A DNA stretch of 58,204 nucleotides from Fibrobacter succinogenes. Lineage in GTDB: Bacteria; Fibrobacterota; Fibrobacteria; Fibrobacterales; Fibrobacteraceae. Below are positions 41,223-49,351 of this stretch, in pieces; position 1 is the stretch's first letter, and every line of letters starts with the position of its first letter. The DNA lies in NCBI GenBank assembly GCA_902800815.1, contig CADCGB010000015.1:1-58204 (forward strand), written 5' to 3'. The translations under genes and the position numbers were made by a program. The notes beneath the pieces were generated by a model. It had not been told where the DNA came from and made no database searches. It saw nothing but the letters and a program-made list of their open reading frames with translations.

Positions 41223-42500
41223 ATGTCCAAGATCGAAACTCTTTGCATCCAGGGCGGTTGGCAGCCGAAGAACGGCGAACCGCGCGTTCTCCCCATCTAC
41301 CAGAGCACTACGTTCAAGTACGAAACCACCAACGACATGGCGGACCTTTTCGACTTGAAGGCCAGCGGCTACTTCTACACGCGTCTGCAGAACCCGACTA
41401 ACGACGCTGTCGCGAACAAGATTGCTGCTCTCGAAGGTGGTGTCGCTGCGATGCTCACGAGCTCCGGTCAGGCCGCAAACTTCTACGCCGTCTTTAACAT
41501 CTGCGAAGCGGGTGACCACTTCATCAGCACCAGCGCCATTTACGGCGGTACGAGCAACCTCTTCAGCGTTACGATGAAGAAGCTCGGCATCGAATGCACG
41601 TTCGTTGACCAGGACGCCAGCGACGAAGAAATCGAGAAGGCCTTCCGCCCGAACACCAAGTGCTTCTTCGGCGAAACTGTTGCAAACCCGGCTGGCAAGG
41701 TGCTTGACCTCAAGCGCTTTGCAGACGTCGCCCACAAGCACGGCGTTCCGATGATTGTGGACAACACGTTCCCGACCCCGATTCTCTGCCGCCCGATTGA
41801 ATTCGGCGTTGACATTGTGACGCACTCCACGACCAAGTACATGGACGGCCACGCCATGGCAGTCGGTGGCTGCATCGTGGATAGCGGCAACTTTGACTGG
41901 GAAGCAAACCACGACCGTTTCAAGGGCCTCACCGAACCGGATCCGAGCTACCACGGTCTTGCCTACACGAAGGCTTTCGGCAAGGGCGCCTACATCACGA
42001 AGGCTACCGCACAGCTCATGCGCGACTTCGGTTCCATCCAGTCTCCGCAGAATGCGTTCCTCCTGAACGTGGGTCTCGAAACGCTTCACCTCCGCATGCC
42101 GCGCCACTGCGAAAACGCTCTCGCCTGCGCGAAGTTCCTGCAGAACCACCCGAAGGTGGCCTGGGTCGATTACGCGGGCCTCGAGGGCAACAAGTACTAC
42201 GAACTTGCCCAGAAGCAGTTTAAGGGCGGGCTCCCGTGCGGCGTGCTCACGTTCGGTATCAAGGGCGGCCGCGAAAAGAGCATCCAGTTCATGGACAGCC
42301 TCAAGATGATTTGTATCGTGACCCATGTGGCCGACGCCCGCAGCTGCGTGCTGCATCCGGCAAGCCACACGCACCGCCAGCTCAGTGACGAACAGTTGAT
42401 TGAAGCAGGCGTTGCACCGGACCTGATCCGCTTCAGCGTCGGTATCGAGAACGTCGAAGACATCATCGCGGACCTCACGCAGGCCCTCGACAAAGTGTAA
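41223..42500 (+). CDS. metY: O-acetylhomoserine sulfhydrylase
   Basis: The 425-residue PLP enzyme makes homocysteine (or methionine) from O-acetylhomoserine and sulfide. It starts TLCIQGGWQPKNGEPRVLPI, with YQSTTFKY, YTRLQNPTNDAV near residue 52 and LTSSGQAA near 78. The PLP-Lys segment is HSTTKYMDGHAMAVGG near 200 and the late VTHVADARSCVLHPASHTHR is MetY-typical. The length agrees with MetY rather than the shorter cystathionine synthases. It has its own promoter upstream and a strong terminator after it, so it is a single-gene transcript. Confidence 0.92.
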   Translation: MSKIETLCIQGGWQPKNGEPRVLPIYQSTTFKYETTNDMADLFDLKASGYFYTRLQNPTNDAVANKIAALEGGVAAMLTSSGQAANFYAVFNICEAGDHFISTSAIYGGTSNLFSVTMKKLGIECTFVDQDASDEEIEKAFRPNTKCFFGETVANPAGKVLDLKRFADVAHKHGVPMIVDNTFPTPILCRPIEFGVDIVTHSTTKYMDGHAMAVGGCIVDSGNFDWEANHDRFKGLTEPDPSYHGLAYTKAFGKGAYITKATAQLMRDFGSIQSPQNAFLLNVGLETLHLRMPRHCENALACAKFLQNHPKVAWVDYAGLEGNKYYELAQKQFKGGLPCGVLTFGIKGGREKSIQFMDSLKMICIVTHVADARSCVLHPASHTHRQLSDEQLIEAGVAPDLIRFSVGIENVEDIIADLTQALDKV

Positions 42501-42515
42501 TCGAAAAGACTTGTT

Positions 42516-42545
42516 AAAAAAGGCGACCTTCGGGTCGCTTTTTTT
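42516..42545 (+). terminator. Rho-independent terminator of metY
   Basis: GCGACC-TTCG-GGTCGC with a stable UUCG loop, A-tract before and seven T after. It starts 16 bases past the metY stop. Confidence 0.95.
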
Positions 42546-42554
42546 TGTGGATTT

Positions 42555-43490
42555 TTATTTTAGCCCGTTGTTTCGGTAGTACGGCACGTCGGCGAGGACC
42601 TCGCGAACCCACCCGCTCTTGAGCGGGCTCTTGCGCCATTCGCCGTGCATGGTCTGCCTGTCTTGTTCCGGATAGAACGCTGCGACGGCGTCATCGTTAT
42701 TTTGTACAGAATCAAGCACGGCGTGAAGCCTCTTTGCCCCGATGTAGATTTGTGCTAGCCCTTCGCCGGAATCAAGCGCGAGCAGGCCCCTGCGGCGGTT
42801 CGCGCTTTCGTAGTTGAAGTCGAAATCAGAAATGTGCCGGATAAGCGACATGAGCAGGGCGGGGTCCACCTTCTCGCGGATACTTGCCTCCATGGCGGGC
42901 AGCGCGCAGAGTTGCTCGTTGTTCCACGGCGTTCCCTTGTACGTAACGGTTAGCTGGTGGCTTTCTCCGATGCTCTGCATGTTCATCGTGTATCGGGGGC
43001 CGAGCTTTTTCTTAACACCCTTGAGGATGTTGATGGTACGGTTCCTGAACTGCTTGTATCCATCGAACGAAAGCGTGAGCGTGTCGTCGAGCCGCACGAG
43101 CCTTGCGGTAGTGGGCTTGTGGACCACTTCCCTGTAGACGGCGACGAGGGCGGGCATCATGTAGGCGAGTTCGGGCTGCGCTTCATCGAGGCTGCAGGCC
43201 GTGTCGATGGTGATGGCGCCCTGGTCGCGCATGCCGATGATGATTCCGCGGGAGTAGTCCGTAAACAGTGTGTCGGTCTCGAGCGCGGGCGTCTCTTCGC
43301 CGGAACGCTGGTACACGAATGCAAGTGCGATGGCGAGGATGCACAAGGGCGGTATCGCGACGACGATGCGGACCTTGCTGCTGCGCCAGAGCACGCGGAA
43401 CATGCGCATGCCTTTCTGCGTACGCAAGAAGAGTAGAACAATACAGACGGCTATGATAAGCCAGAGGATTATGAGAGCGATAAATACCAC
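42555..43490 (-). CDS. Membrane-anchored protein with a transglycosylase-like C-terminus
   Basis: The longest sensible start is GTG at 43490, giving about 311 residues with two hydrophobic segments (IALIILWLIIAVCIVLLFL and IVVAIPPLCILAIALAFVY). An ATG at 43410 would keep only the second. The C-terminal part recalls a lytic-transglycosylase domain (VDPALLMSLIRHISDFDF, then SANRRRGLLAL). The catalytic Glu expected in that RHES position is Ile, so the enzyme may be inactive or the likeness misleading. It faces the groES gene across a 30-base spacer. No stronger family match is seen. Confidence 0.5.
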   Translation of the reverse strand: MVFIALIILWLIIAVCIVLLFLRTQKGMRMFRVLWRSSKVRIVVAIPPLCILAIALAFVYQRSGEETPALETDTLFTDYSRGIIIGMRDQGAITIDTACSLDEAQPELAYMMPALVAVYREVVHKPTTARLVRLDDTLTLSFDGYKQFRNRTINILKGVKKKLGPRYTMNMQSIGESHQLTVTYKGTPWNNEQLCALPAMEASIREKVDPALLMSLIRHISDFDFNYESANRRRGLLALDSGEGLAQIYIGAKRLHAVLDSVQNNDDAVAAFYPEQDRQTMHGEWRKSPLKSGWVREVLADVPYYRNNGLK

Positions 43491-43520
43491 ACGTGTAATA
43501 TAAATTCTATTTTTGCTCCT

Positions 43521-43904
43521 ATGATGGATTCTTTGAAAAATGTTGTCGTAATTGGCGATCGCGTGTTGATCAAGCCTCTCGAGGCGTCGAACCGTACGGG
43601 TAGCGGGCTGTACCTGCCGCCCAGCGTCAAGGACCACGATGCTGTGCATGCGGGGCTCGTGATGCGCGTTGGCCCGGGTTACCCGATACCTGCGAACCGC
43701 GATCCGGATTCCATCTTCACGGGCGAAAACAATGAGCAGGTGAACTACGTGCCGCTCCAGGTGCACGAGGGCGACGAGGCGCTTTACCTGCACGCAAGCG
43801 GGACCGAGATAGAGATAAACGGCGAGAAGTACGTTATCGTGGGGCAGAACGCGATTCTGCTCGTGCTCAGGAACGAGATTCCCGACAGTATCGACAATCT
43901 CTAG
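43521..43904 (+). CDS. groES: GroES-family co-chaperonin
   Basis: The 127-residue protein opens VVVIGDRVLIKPLEASNRTG and has the mobile-loop-like SGLYLPPSVKD, then VGPGYPIPANRDPD, GDEALYLHASGTEIEINGEK and YVIVGQNAILLVL. This is the GroES fold but longer than the usual 95 residues, with an insert after VGPG. No groEL is adjacent, so it may be a divergent second copy. TATTTT lies seven bases before the ATG, suggesting a very short leader. Confidence 0.8.
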   Translation: MMDSLKNVVVIGDRVLIKPLEASNRTGSGLYLPPSVKDHDAVHAGLVMRVGPGYPIPANRDPDSIFTGENNEQVNYVPLQVHEGDEALYLHASGTEIEINGEKYVIVGQNAILLVLRNEIPDSIDNL

Positions 43905-43925
43905 TTCTTAGTTTTTTCGTAAACC

Positions 43926-45398
43926 TTAAGCGCCCTTGCTCGCAAGCAGCTCGTGCGCTTCCTTGATTTTCGTGATAATGCCGGAGGTGGATTCGAAGAT
44001 GTCCTTGATCTGGTTCAGGATATCGTCGAAAAGTTTCTGATTGCAGAACAGTTCGTTTCTGCGTTTTTTCAGGTCGCGGTAGACGTCGCGCAGGCGGATC
44101 AGGTTGTTCGATTCCTTTTCCATCGTCTCGTTGATTTCCTTGCGGATGTCCTCGATCTCGGCCTTCTTCTGGGCGATGATGTCGGGGTCGTTTTCCTTGA
44201 GGATGTATGTCGGGAGCGTGGCGTAGTCTTCGAACTTGCCGCCCTTGAAGGTCACGTTGTTGTTCGACCTGATGGCGTTGGTACGCAGGCCCACGCCCTT
44301 TACCGAGGAGTCGATGGCGATGCTGCAGTTCGTGGTGCCGTGGAAATTGCAGCGCACGCGGGTCTCGATCTTGCGGAGCTCGTTATAGGGGTTGAAATCT
44401 TCTTCGGTTTCGATATAGCGGACTGGTACGTACAGCGGGGTCGATTCACCGGCGATAGTTACCTTGTACGAAACGCAGGTCTCGCCCGCGAACTCGCGGG
44501 TGTCGTACGTGTTGTTGCTGGTGAACAGGTTGCGTTTGATACGCTTCATCAGGTCTTCGGTGTCATAGCGTTCGCTGAGAATGTCAGGGATATCCTTCAG
44601 GAGGATTTCTACTGCGACATTCTTGAAGCCTTCCATAATCACGTTGTTGGTAATCGTGCGGCCCCAGATGTTCGTGCCCAGGAAGAACGTGTCCATGAGG
44701 CTCGTTTCGCTGCGGTCGTTGAAGAATGCGGATGCCTTCGCGATCTTGCTCAGCACGAGCCACTTTTTGACGGATACGTAGATGTTGTTCTTGTCGCAGA
44801 GTTCCGCAAGCTTGCCAATCATGGTGAGGGAATCCTGCGAGAATACGACCTTCTGGATGTCCTGCCCCCACTTGCTGAATTCTTCCTTGGTGATGGTGAG
44901 GTCGGGGTTAATGTTTGTCGCGGTCACGTCGTCTTGCGAGGTCAGCAACAGGCACAGGCTCTGCGGAGAAATGCTGTCGGGGAGCGATACGGTAAGGGCG
45001 AGCTTGTCGATGATGTCGCCGCGGGTAAGGGCCACTTCGGGGCGAATGTCGCCGGAAACAATGAGCGGGATGCTGTCGCGGTCCTGCAGTGCAATCTGCA
45101 CCCAGTTCCTGATGTTCTCGTTGCTTGGGTCATAGCTCTTGAAAACGATGATGTCGTAGTCGACAAACTTGGAGGGGACTTCTTGCTGGCGGCGGCCCAC
45201 CTTGAGCGCTTTGGCGTTCTTGAAGGCGGCGATTAGCCTGTCGAGGACAATTCCCTTGCCCGAGCCGGAACGGCCGTAGATATAGAACGGTTCGCCGATA
45301 ATCATGGTGAGGAATGCCAGCTGGATGCAGTACTCGCGTTCCGGAATCCCTACGGAAAGCTGGTCCATCAGTTCGGTGATGCGCTGTTTCAAAGCCAT
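43926..45398 (-). CDS. RavA/MoxR-like AAA+ ATPase
   Basis: From the ATG at 45398 the protein has 490 residues. It begins ITELMDQLSVGIPEREYCIQ and carries Walker A YGRSGSGKGIVLDRLI near residue 41, a Walker-B-like DYDIIVFKS and a TRGDIIDKLALTVSLPDSIS segment near 125, as in RavA-type ATPases. The usual VWA partner gene is not adjacent. The C-terminal 80 residues are a coiled coil (KKAEIEDIRKEINETMEKES). RavA-type ATPases are chaperone-like; the client is unknown. The gene is convergent with groES (21 bases between stops). Confidence 0.75.
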   Translation of the reverse strand: MALKQRITELMDQLSVGIPEREYCIQLAFLTMIIGEPFYIYGRSGSGKGIVLDRLIAAFKNAKALKVGRRQQEVPSKFVDYDIIVFKSYDPSNENIRNWVQIALQDRDSIPLIVSGDIRPEVALTRGDIIDKLALTVSLPDSISPQSLCLLLTSQDDVTATNINPDLTITKEEFSKWGQDIQKVVFSQDSLTMIGKLAELCDKNNIYVSVKKWLVLSKIAKASAFFNDRSETSLMDTFFLGTNIWGRTITNNVIMEGFKNVAVEILLKDIPDILSERYDTEDLMKRIKRNLFTSNNTYDTREFAGETCVSYKVTIAGESTPLYVPVRYIETEEDFNPYNELRKIETRVRCNFHGTTNCSIAIDSSVKGVGLRTNAIRSNNNVTFKGGKFEDYATLPTYILKENDPDIIAQKKAEIEDIRKEINETMEKESNNLIRLRDVYRDLKKRRNELFCNQKLFDDILNQIKDIFESTSGIITKIKEAHELLASKGA

Positions 45399-45459
45399 TT
45401 TCAATCCCTTTTCGTTTTTAGATAATATAAAAATAAGATTCTGGCGGAATGTACCCGGA

Positions 45460-46356
45460 CTAGGCGCGTAGCCCGCAACAGGCCCTAATGGCTGCCATCG
45501 CAGGGGCAGAAACCTCGATTTCCTGGTAGGCGACGAACACGTTCGGGTGCAGGCGCCACTTTTCGGGGAGGCGCGCGTAGTCCTTCTCCGTTATCACGAG
45601 TTGCGCGCCCCGGGCAATGAATTTCATGATAATTTGTTCAAAACGGCGGTCGTGGTCGGGGCGGGCGATGAAACCCGCGGGTTCAATGCCGAAGGAGGCG
45701 AGGTCTTGCCGGAAACGCTCCGGGTCGCCTATGCCGCAGATGGCGATGGGGCCCGCGGGGCAGGGCTCGTTGCCCGCGTTGGCGATGTGCCCGATACGGA
45801 ACCGGATGTCGTTTTGCCCGAGGGTGACTGCGGGCTCTTCGTGGTCGCGGGGTAGACTGCGGTGCTTGCCGGCGGGCACAAGGTCCGCAATCCGTTGCGG
45901 GGTGCCCGCGCTGTCTAGCCGGATGGTGATGGCGCCCGCGAGTCGCGTGTCCTCGAAACCGTCATCGCAGATGATGAAGTCGTAATCGCGGTCGAGTTCC
46001 TGTGCGGTCTTGTACCGGTTGGGGGTCGCGATTACGCGCACTTGAGGCATGCCTGCAAATTTCTGCCGGAGCATTGTTGCCTCGTCCTGCGCGCGTTCAT
46101 GGCACAGGATGGCAATCCGCGGCACCTGTCCGGCGTGCGCACTTGTAACCTGCGCATTGGTAAATTGCGAGTTGATAAACTGCGCGAGCCATGCGACAAA
46201 CGGGGTCTTGCCCGCGCCGCCTGCCAAGAAGCTCCCGACTACAATAAGCCGCGCATACCCGAGGGGGCTGCCCTGCTGTAGGCAGAACTGGTGATGTAGT
46301 TTGTATGCAATGTAGTAGATGCCCGCAAGGGCGAGGAGTATCAGGCGGAATAGCAT
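45460..46356 (-). CDS. lpxK: Tetraacyldisaccharide 4'-kinase
   Basis: LpxK phosphorylates the 4' position of the lipid A disaccharide at the inner membrane. The 298-residue protein has an N-terminal membrane helix (LFRLILLALAGIYYIAYKL), the P-loop VVGSFLAGGAGKTPFVAWLA near residues 39-58, DYDFIICDDGFEDTRL near 130 and ITEKDYARLPE near 256, all LpxK hallmarks. AGGAGG lies upstream of the ATG. It follows aroC by 24 bases on the same strand. Confidence 0.92.
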   Translation of the reverse strand: MLFRLILLALAGIYYIAYKLHHQFCLQQGSPLGYARLIVVGSFLAGGAGKTPFVAWLAQFINSQFTNAQVTSAHAGQVPRIAILCHERAQDEATMLRQKFAGMPQVRVIATPNRYKTAQELDRDYDFIICDDGFEDTRLAGAITIRLDSAGTPQRIADLVPAGKHRSLPRDHEEPAVTLGQNDIRFRIGHIANAGNEPCPAGPIAICGIGDPERFRQDLASFGIEPAGFIARPDHDRRFEQIIMKFIARGAQLVITEKDYARLPEKWRLHPNVFVAYQEIEVSAPAMAAIRACCGLRA

Positions 46357-46380
46357 ATGCGCTGACCTCCTACTTCCGGA

Positions 46381-47463
46381 CTACAGGCGGTTGCGCAGTT
46401 GCTGCAGGTACAGGTCTGCGAGCACGAGTGCGGCCATGCTCTCGACAATCACCGGAGCGCGGACGGCGACGCAAGGGTCGTGCCGGCCCTTGGCGGCGAG
46501 TTCGCCGTTTTCGCCATCCCTGCTGGCCGTATTCTGCGACTGCGAAATCGTCGCCGTCGGCTTGAACGCCATGCGGCAGAGGATGTTCTCGCCGTTGCTG
46601 ATTCCGCCGACGCACCCGCCCGCGTTGTTCGTGCGGGTGTGGAACTTGCCGTCTTCAAAGTAAATCTCGTCGTTGTGCTCGCTGCCGCGCATTCTCGTTC
46701 CGGCAAAGCCGCTCCCGATTTCGAATCCCTTGCATGCCGGGATGCTGAGCATCGCCTGCGCAAGCAGCGCATCGAGCCTGTCGAACACGGGTTCGCCGAG
46801 CGCTGCGGGTACGTTCTTCACGAGCAGTTTCACCGTACCGCCTACGCTGTCCCCGTCCTTCTTTGCGGCGAGGATTTCCTGTTCCATTTTCTCGCTGAAC
46901 GCTTCTACCGGGCAGCGTACCGGGGATGCCTCGATCTTTTCGCGCGTGAGCGCGTTGGTATCGATTCCGCCACATTCAATCGTGCCTACGGAATCCACCC
47001 AGGCGAGAAACTCCGTGCCTGCCACCTGGGCCAAGAACTTCTGGGCCACCGCACCGGCGCATACGCGGCCGATGGTCTCGCGTGCGGAACTGCGTCCGCC
47101 CCCGCGGTAGTCGCGGAACCCGTACTTGAGGTCGTAGCAGAGGTCGGCGTGACCCGGCCTGTACCATTTGGCGATTTCGGAGTAGTCACCGCTTCGCTGG
47201 TCCTCGTTGAACACCGCGAAAGATATCGGGGTGCCGGTCGTCTTGCCCTCGAAGACCCCGCTCAATATGCGGACCTGGTCCTTCTCGCTACGGGCGGTGG
47301 TCAGCTTGCCCTGCCCGGGGCGCCTGCGGTCCAGGAATGCCTGGATATCGGCTTCGCAAAGGGGGATACCTGCGGGGCAACCGTCCAGGACGGCGCCGAC
47401 AGCCAGTCCGTGGGATTCGCCCCAGGTGGTAACGGTGAATATTTTGCCAAATGTGCTAGACAT
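46381..47463 (-). CDS. aroC: Chorismate synthase
   Basis: AroC makes chorismate from 5-enolpyruvylshikimate-3-phosphate using reduced FMN. The 360-residue protein has the family signatures [20 protein letters not shown] near residue 10, [16 protein letters not shown] near 120 and [11 protein letters not shown] near 266. Length is normal. It heads a two-gene unit with lpxK, and is divergent from the secreted-protein gene at 47570. Confidence 0.96.
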   Translation of the reverse strand: MSSTFGKIFTVTTWGESHGLAVGAVLDGCPAGIPLCEADIQAFLDRRRPGQGKLTTARSEKDQVRILSGVFEGKTTGTPISFAVFNEDQRSGDYSEIAKWYRPGHADLCYDLKYGFRDYRGGGRSSARETIGRVCAGAVAQKFLAQVAGTEFLAWVDSVGTIECGGIDTNALTREKIEASPVRCPVEAFSEKMEQEILAAKKDGDSVGGTVKLLVKNVPAALGEPVFDRLDALLAQAMLSIPACKGFEIGSGFAGTRMRGSEHNDEIYFEDGKFHTRTNNAGGCVGGISNGENILCRMAFKPTATISQSQNTASRDGENGELAAKGRHDPCVAVRAPVIVESMAALVLADLYLQQLRNRL

Positions 47464-47569
47464 GCCTCAAAATATAGATAATACGCAAAAAAAACGTTTT
47501 TGGTGTGTTTTATACTGACTTTGGGCTGAAAGTTTATTATCTTTTACATAGGTTTTAGGAGATATCCTA

Positions 47570-48151
47570 GTGTCTAAGTTTGGAAACATACTGCTGTTGC
47601 TGGTGCTCGCACTTTCTATGGAAGTGTTCGCACAGCGCAATAACGAGCTGGAGTTCGCAGGGATTCCGTTCGGTGCTTCCCGTGAAACCGTCATCGAAGA
47701 AGTCATGAAGATGGGCTACGAGCCCTATGGCCAGATGGGTGCTGGCGAACGTGTCGTGCTTCCTATGTTCAGGTTCGGGGAACTGCCGGTCCAGGTGTCG
47801 TTTATTTTTAACGGTAGCGACAAGTTCTACGCTTTCGAGATCCGCACCGGTAAGGTGGAGGAGTCCCGCAAGTTCAAGGCTATCGAGGCTGCCGAATACA
47901 TGTCTGAACAGTTTACGCTCAAGTACGGCAAGCCCGCCCAGGCGCCTACCGTCAACGAGACGAACCTGGTCGAAGGTCGCAACAACTACCAGGAGTGGTA
48001 CGGCGTAAAGCTTTTGAACGCCTTTACCGCAGTTATCAAGAAGGGTGGCAAGTACTTCGTGCTCGGCTACGTGGAACACCGCACGCTCATGAAGGAAACT
48101 ACCGGTGGCAAGCCGAAGAAGGAAAAGGCTTCCGCCCAGCCGGTCTTTTAG
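47570..48151 (+). CDS. Secreted protein of unknown function
   Basis: The start is GTG at 47570 with AGGAG upstream. The 193-residue protein has a signal peptide (FGNILLLLVLALSMEVFA, cut after AQ). The mature part reads LEFAGIPFGASRETVIEEV and later VSFIFNGSDKFYAFEI and YMSEQFTLKYGKPAQ, the pattern of short periplasmic proteins with alternating strands and helices. The end is Lys-rich. I do not recognise the family. Confidence 0.75.
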   Translation: MSKFGNILLLLVLALSMEVFAQRNNELEFAGIPFGASRETVIEEVMKMGYEPYGQMGAGERVVLPMFRFGELPVQVSFIFNGSDKFYAFEIRTGKVEESRKFKAIEAAEYMSEQFTLKYGKPAQAPTVNETNLVEGRNNYQEWYGVKLLNAFTAVIKKGGKYFVLGYVEHRTLMKETTGGKPKKEKASAQPVF

Positions 48152-48189
48152 CCCGAACCTCCACCCTAAGTCTAAGATACAAAACAAGT

Positions 48190-48216
48190 TAGGCTCCCTT
48201 CCCGGAAGCCTTTTCT
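48190..48216 (+). terminator. Probable terminator between convergent genes
   Basis: GGCTCCC and GGAAGCC form an imperfect stem followed by TTTTCT, about 40 bases after the secreted-protein stop and 40 before the end of fur. Confidence 0.5.
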
Positions 48217-48255
48217 ATTATATATAAAGTAATATTTTCGTGGCTGTTGCCCGCG

Positions 48256-48660
48256 TCAGCCCTTGTTGCAGGCGGCGCACTTCCCGTACAGGTACAGCGA
48301 CACCGAGTTCAGGGACGATCCCTTGGGGAGCATCTTCTCGCAGTTCTCGGGGGTGGTGAAGATGTCGCTTACCGCGCCGCACTTTTCGCACTTGAAGTGC
48401 GTGTGCGGCTTGATCTCGCCGTCGAACCTCAGGTAGCCCTCCCCGAAGTCGAGGGAGAGGATAAGCCCGTGCTGGGCGAATAGGTCGAGCGTGTTGTAGA
48501 CGGTGGTACGCGAAAGCCCGGGGCAGTCGCGCAGGAGCGCCTTGTAGATGGTATCTGCGGAGGGGTGCGTGTGTACGCTCCGGATATAGTCAAGGATCAG
48601 CACGCGCTGTGCCGACGGACGGATCCGGTGTTCCTGTAGGATTACTGCAGAAGAACTCAT
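48256..48660 (-). CDS. Fur/PerR-family metal-dependent repressor
   Basis: The 134-residue protein has a winged helix (LLRDCPGLSRTTVYNTLDLF), then the metal site HTHFKCEKCG near residue 85 and a second CxxC pair (GKCAACNKG) at the end, the structural zinc site of Fur-type proteins. Whether it is Fur, Zur or PerR cannot be decided from the motifs; the compact size and the loss of the long His/Asp-rich tail fit PerR somewhat better. It is the last gene of a ktrB-ktrA-fur unit, 17 bases after ktrA. Confidence 0.88.
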   Translation of the reverse strand: MSSSAVILQEHRIRPSAQRVLILDYIRSVHTHPSADTIYKALLRDCPGLSRTTVYNTLDLFAQHGLILSLDFGEGYLRFDGEIKPHTHFKCEKCGAVSDIFTTPENCEKMLPKGSSLNSVSLYLYGKCAACNKG

Positions 48661-48677
48661 TGCCCCCTCGCAATGCC

Positions 48678-49334
48678 CTAGTTCTTGAACTTGTCCATGG
48701 CCTCGTTCGGGCCGATGAGGAAGAGCACGTCGTCCTCTTGCAGCACGATGTCGGCGAGGTTACCGATCTTGGGGGTCGGTTCCTGCGGGTCGCGGATGGC
48801 GATGACCTGCACACCGTACTTGTGGGTGATGTTCAGGTCCTTAAGCGTCTTCCCGATAAATTCCTTGGGGCATACCACCTCGACGATGGAGAAGCCTTCC
48901 ATGAACGGCAAGAAGTCCAGCATGTTCGGGCGGTTCAGGCGTTCGGCAAGCGCAATGGCGGAGTCGCGTTCCGGGTGGAAAATGTCCGAGACGCCGAGCT
49001 TTTCGAGGATGCTCGAGTGGGCGGCGCTACTGGACTTCGCGATGATGTGCTTCACGCCCAGTTCCTTGAGGTTCAGCACGGTGAGGAGGCTTGCCTCCAG
49101 GTTCTCGCCAATACAGACGATGACGGAGTCCGCCTTCTGGAGCGGGATGCTCGCGAGCTGTTTTTTGCGGGTGGAGTCGGCGACCATTGCCTGCGAAACG
49201 ATGCTCGAAATGTCCTGCACCTTCTCGGGGTGGTTGTCGACCACGAGCACGTCGTGCCCGAGGCTCGTCAGGTGACGCGCCAGGAAGATAGCCGAGTTGC
49301 CTAGACCGATAATAATGTATTGCTTCGATGCCAT
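48678..49334 (-). CDS. ktrA: Potassium uptake regulator KtrA/TrkA-type
   Basis: The 218-residue cytoplasmic RCK protein has an N-terminal Rossmann fold (YIIIGLGNSAIFLARHL with VLVVDNHPEKVQ near 30) and a C-terminal TrkA-C domain (LKDLNITHKYGVQVIAIRD, then EDDVLFLIGPNEAMDKF). It gates the KtrB channel in response to nucleotides. A short palindrome fills the gap between it and ktrB. Confidence 0.93.
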   Translation of the reverse strand: MASKQYIIIGLGNSAIFLARHLTSLGHDVLVVDNHPEKVQDISSIVSQAMVADSTRKKQLASIPLQKADSVIVCIGENLEASLLTVLNLKELGVKHIIAKSSSAAHSSILEKLGVSDIFHPERDSAIALAERLNRPNMLDFLPFMEGFSIVEVVCPKEFIGKTLKDLNITHKYGVQVIAIRDPQEPTPKIGNLADIVLQEDDVLFLIGPNEAMDKFKN

Positions 49335-49335
49335 G

Positions 49336-49350
49336 TACTACAATGTAGTA
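49336..49350. promoter_or_regulatory. 7-1-7 palindrome between ktrB and ktrA
   Basis: TACTACA-A-TGTAGTA occupies nearly the whole 17-base gap. Its 7-1-7 layout is that of Fur/PerR-family operators, and a Fur-family gene is the next but one in the operon. It could equally be a small RNA hairpin near the ktrA start. Confidence 0.5.
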
Positions 49351-49351
49351 A

